A DNA stretch of 64,000 nucleotides from the NCBI GenBank assembly GCA_020635035.1, contig JACKAO010000005.1:62001-126000 (forward strand), given 5' to 3'. A program made the translations under genes and the position numbers. This stretch comes from Calditrichia bacterium (lineage in GTDB: Bacteria; Calditrichota; Calditrichia; Calditrichales; J004). Below the pieces are notes generated by a model. That model saw nothing but the letters and a program-made list of their open reading frames with translations. It was not told the DNA's origin and made no database searches. Within the stretch, counting starts at the first letter, position 1. Every line of letters starts with the position of its first letter. This document shows positions 63,532 to 64,000 of the stretch, piece by piece.

Positions 63532-64000
63532 TTAAGCATATTCGCGCACTGGCCTGGCCAGTAATCTGTTTGCTTGTTCATTATTGGTAAATTTTTCCTG
63601 TGAATAATCCCATTGCAGCGGTTGCTTCAATTTCATTGCAATACTTCCGAGAACACATGCCGTGTTAGACCGATGGGCATTTTCCACAGGGGCAACTGTT
63701 TCCGATCTGTTTTTTATGCAATTAACAAAGTTACGTTTATGATCTGTACTCTTATAAAGATGAATTTCATCCGGTTTTAGCCTGTAATTTAGCAAAGATT
63801 TCGGATAGGCATCTATATATCCGCGTTTAACATAAACCCAGCCGGATGTCCCTTTAAAAAGAACGCCCTGCTTAACCGTTTTGTTATCAGTAACAATCAT
63901 TTTTATACCATTGGGGTAGGTGTAAGTTATATAAAAGCGCTGGTGCACATCGAAAAGACCATCTTTAGGGTAATCAGCCCAGGCTTCAATAAATTCGGGT
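63532..64000 (-). CDS. Gfo/Idh/MocA oxidoreductase, C-terminal fragment
   Basis: Minus-strand frame open to the right edge; 155 residues plus stop. It begins PEFIEAWADYPKDGLFDVHQ and continues ITYTYPNGIKMIVTD, then FKGTSGWVYVKRG and KRNFVNCIKNRSETVAPVE, the C-terminal beta-sheet domain typical of the exported Gfo/Idh group. No start can be seen; the in-frame GTG at 63948 is internal. It is 14 bp before the ThuA-HEAT gene, making it the sixth such oxidoreductase in the cluster. Confidence 0.82.
   Translation of the reverse strand, partial: PEFIEAWADYPKDGLFDVHQRFYITYTYPNGIKMIVTDNKTVKQGVLFKGTSGWVYVKRGYIDAYPKSLLNYRLKPDEIHLYKSTDHKRNFVNCIKNRSETVAPVENAHRSNTACVLGSIAMKLKQPLQWDYSQEKFTNNEQANRLLARPVREYA

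Noticed and set aside
1..64000. tRNA, rRNA or riboswitch genes
   Set aside because: No cloverleaf-like or rRNA-like segment was recognised by reading; intergenic gaps are mostly under 100 bp.

Overview
The window reads as a catabolic island of a Gram-negative bacterium of the Bacteroidota/Chlorobiota-like superphylum (Ignavibacteria, Calditrichota and similar lineages). Supporting signs are C-terminal type IX-type sorting domains with the YPNPFNP motif, a PorV/PorQ-like barrel, a TonB receptor with a CarboxypepD-like N-terminal domain, AT-rich DNA and many Tat signals. The exact phylum cannot be fixed from these 64 kb. Almost everything is on the minus strand; only a three-gene block (34543-37546) is on plus. 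Several starts are GTG or TTG placed by clear Shine-Dalgarno (SD) sites.

Region 1 (1-34 kb) is a polysaccharide/glycoprotein-glycan utilisation locus. It has an exported and a cytoplasmic GH38 alpha-mannosidase, a GH92 exo-mannosidase, a GH29 fucosidase, an S1-type sulfatase, a GHL10-like lipoprotein, CBM9-like binding proteins, a sugar dehydrogenase-like propeller, mannose-6-phosphate isomerase, a ROK sugar kinase and a FucP-like MFS permease. The outer-membrane uptake machinery is a TonB receptor, a PorV-like barrel, a 1.2-kb-residue sorting-domain protein and a parvulin-like protein; no SusD is present. The enzyme set suits fucosylated and possibly sulfated, mannose-rich glycans such as N-glycans or algal mannose polymers. 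Between the sulfatase and the fucosidase lies a 1.25-kb array of degenerate hairpin repeats, one of which forms the 3' end of the fucosidase gene.

Region 2 (34-37.5 kb, plus strand) holds a ROK-type repressor, a GH130 mannoside phosphorylase and a dolichyl-phosphate-sugar-synthase-like GT2. It is divergent from the glycan locus and probably regulates it. GH130 would phosphorolyse the beta-mannosyl core left after alpha-mannosidase trimming. Region 3 (37.5-40 kb) has ApbE and an Agl23-like membrane protein.

Region 4 (40-64 kb) is one long minus-strand gene train ending in a strong terminator at 40048-40084. It carries five complete Gfo/Idh/MocA oxidoreductases (four with Tat signals) and the tail of a sixth, five DUF1080 (3-keto-disaccharide hydrolase) domains in four proteins, two xylose-isomerase-like TIM barrels, ThuA- and HEAT-repeat proteins, an NHS-type transporter, a heptahaem cytochrome c with a small membrane partner, and a tetrahaem NapC-like cytochrome fused to a SUMF1 domain that lacks the copper-binding cysteines. 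I read this as a periplasmic oxidise-then-cleave (3-keto-glycoside) pathway whose electrons may enter the quinone pool through the cytochromes. This is the part of the window most likely to hold undescribed biology.
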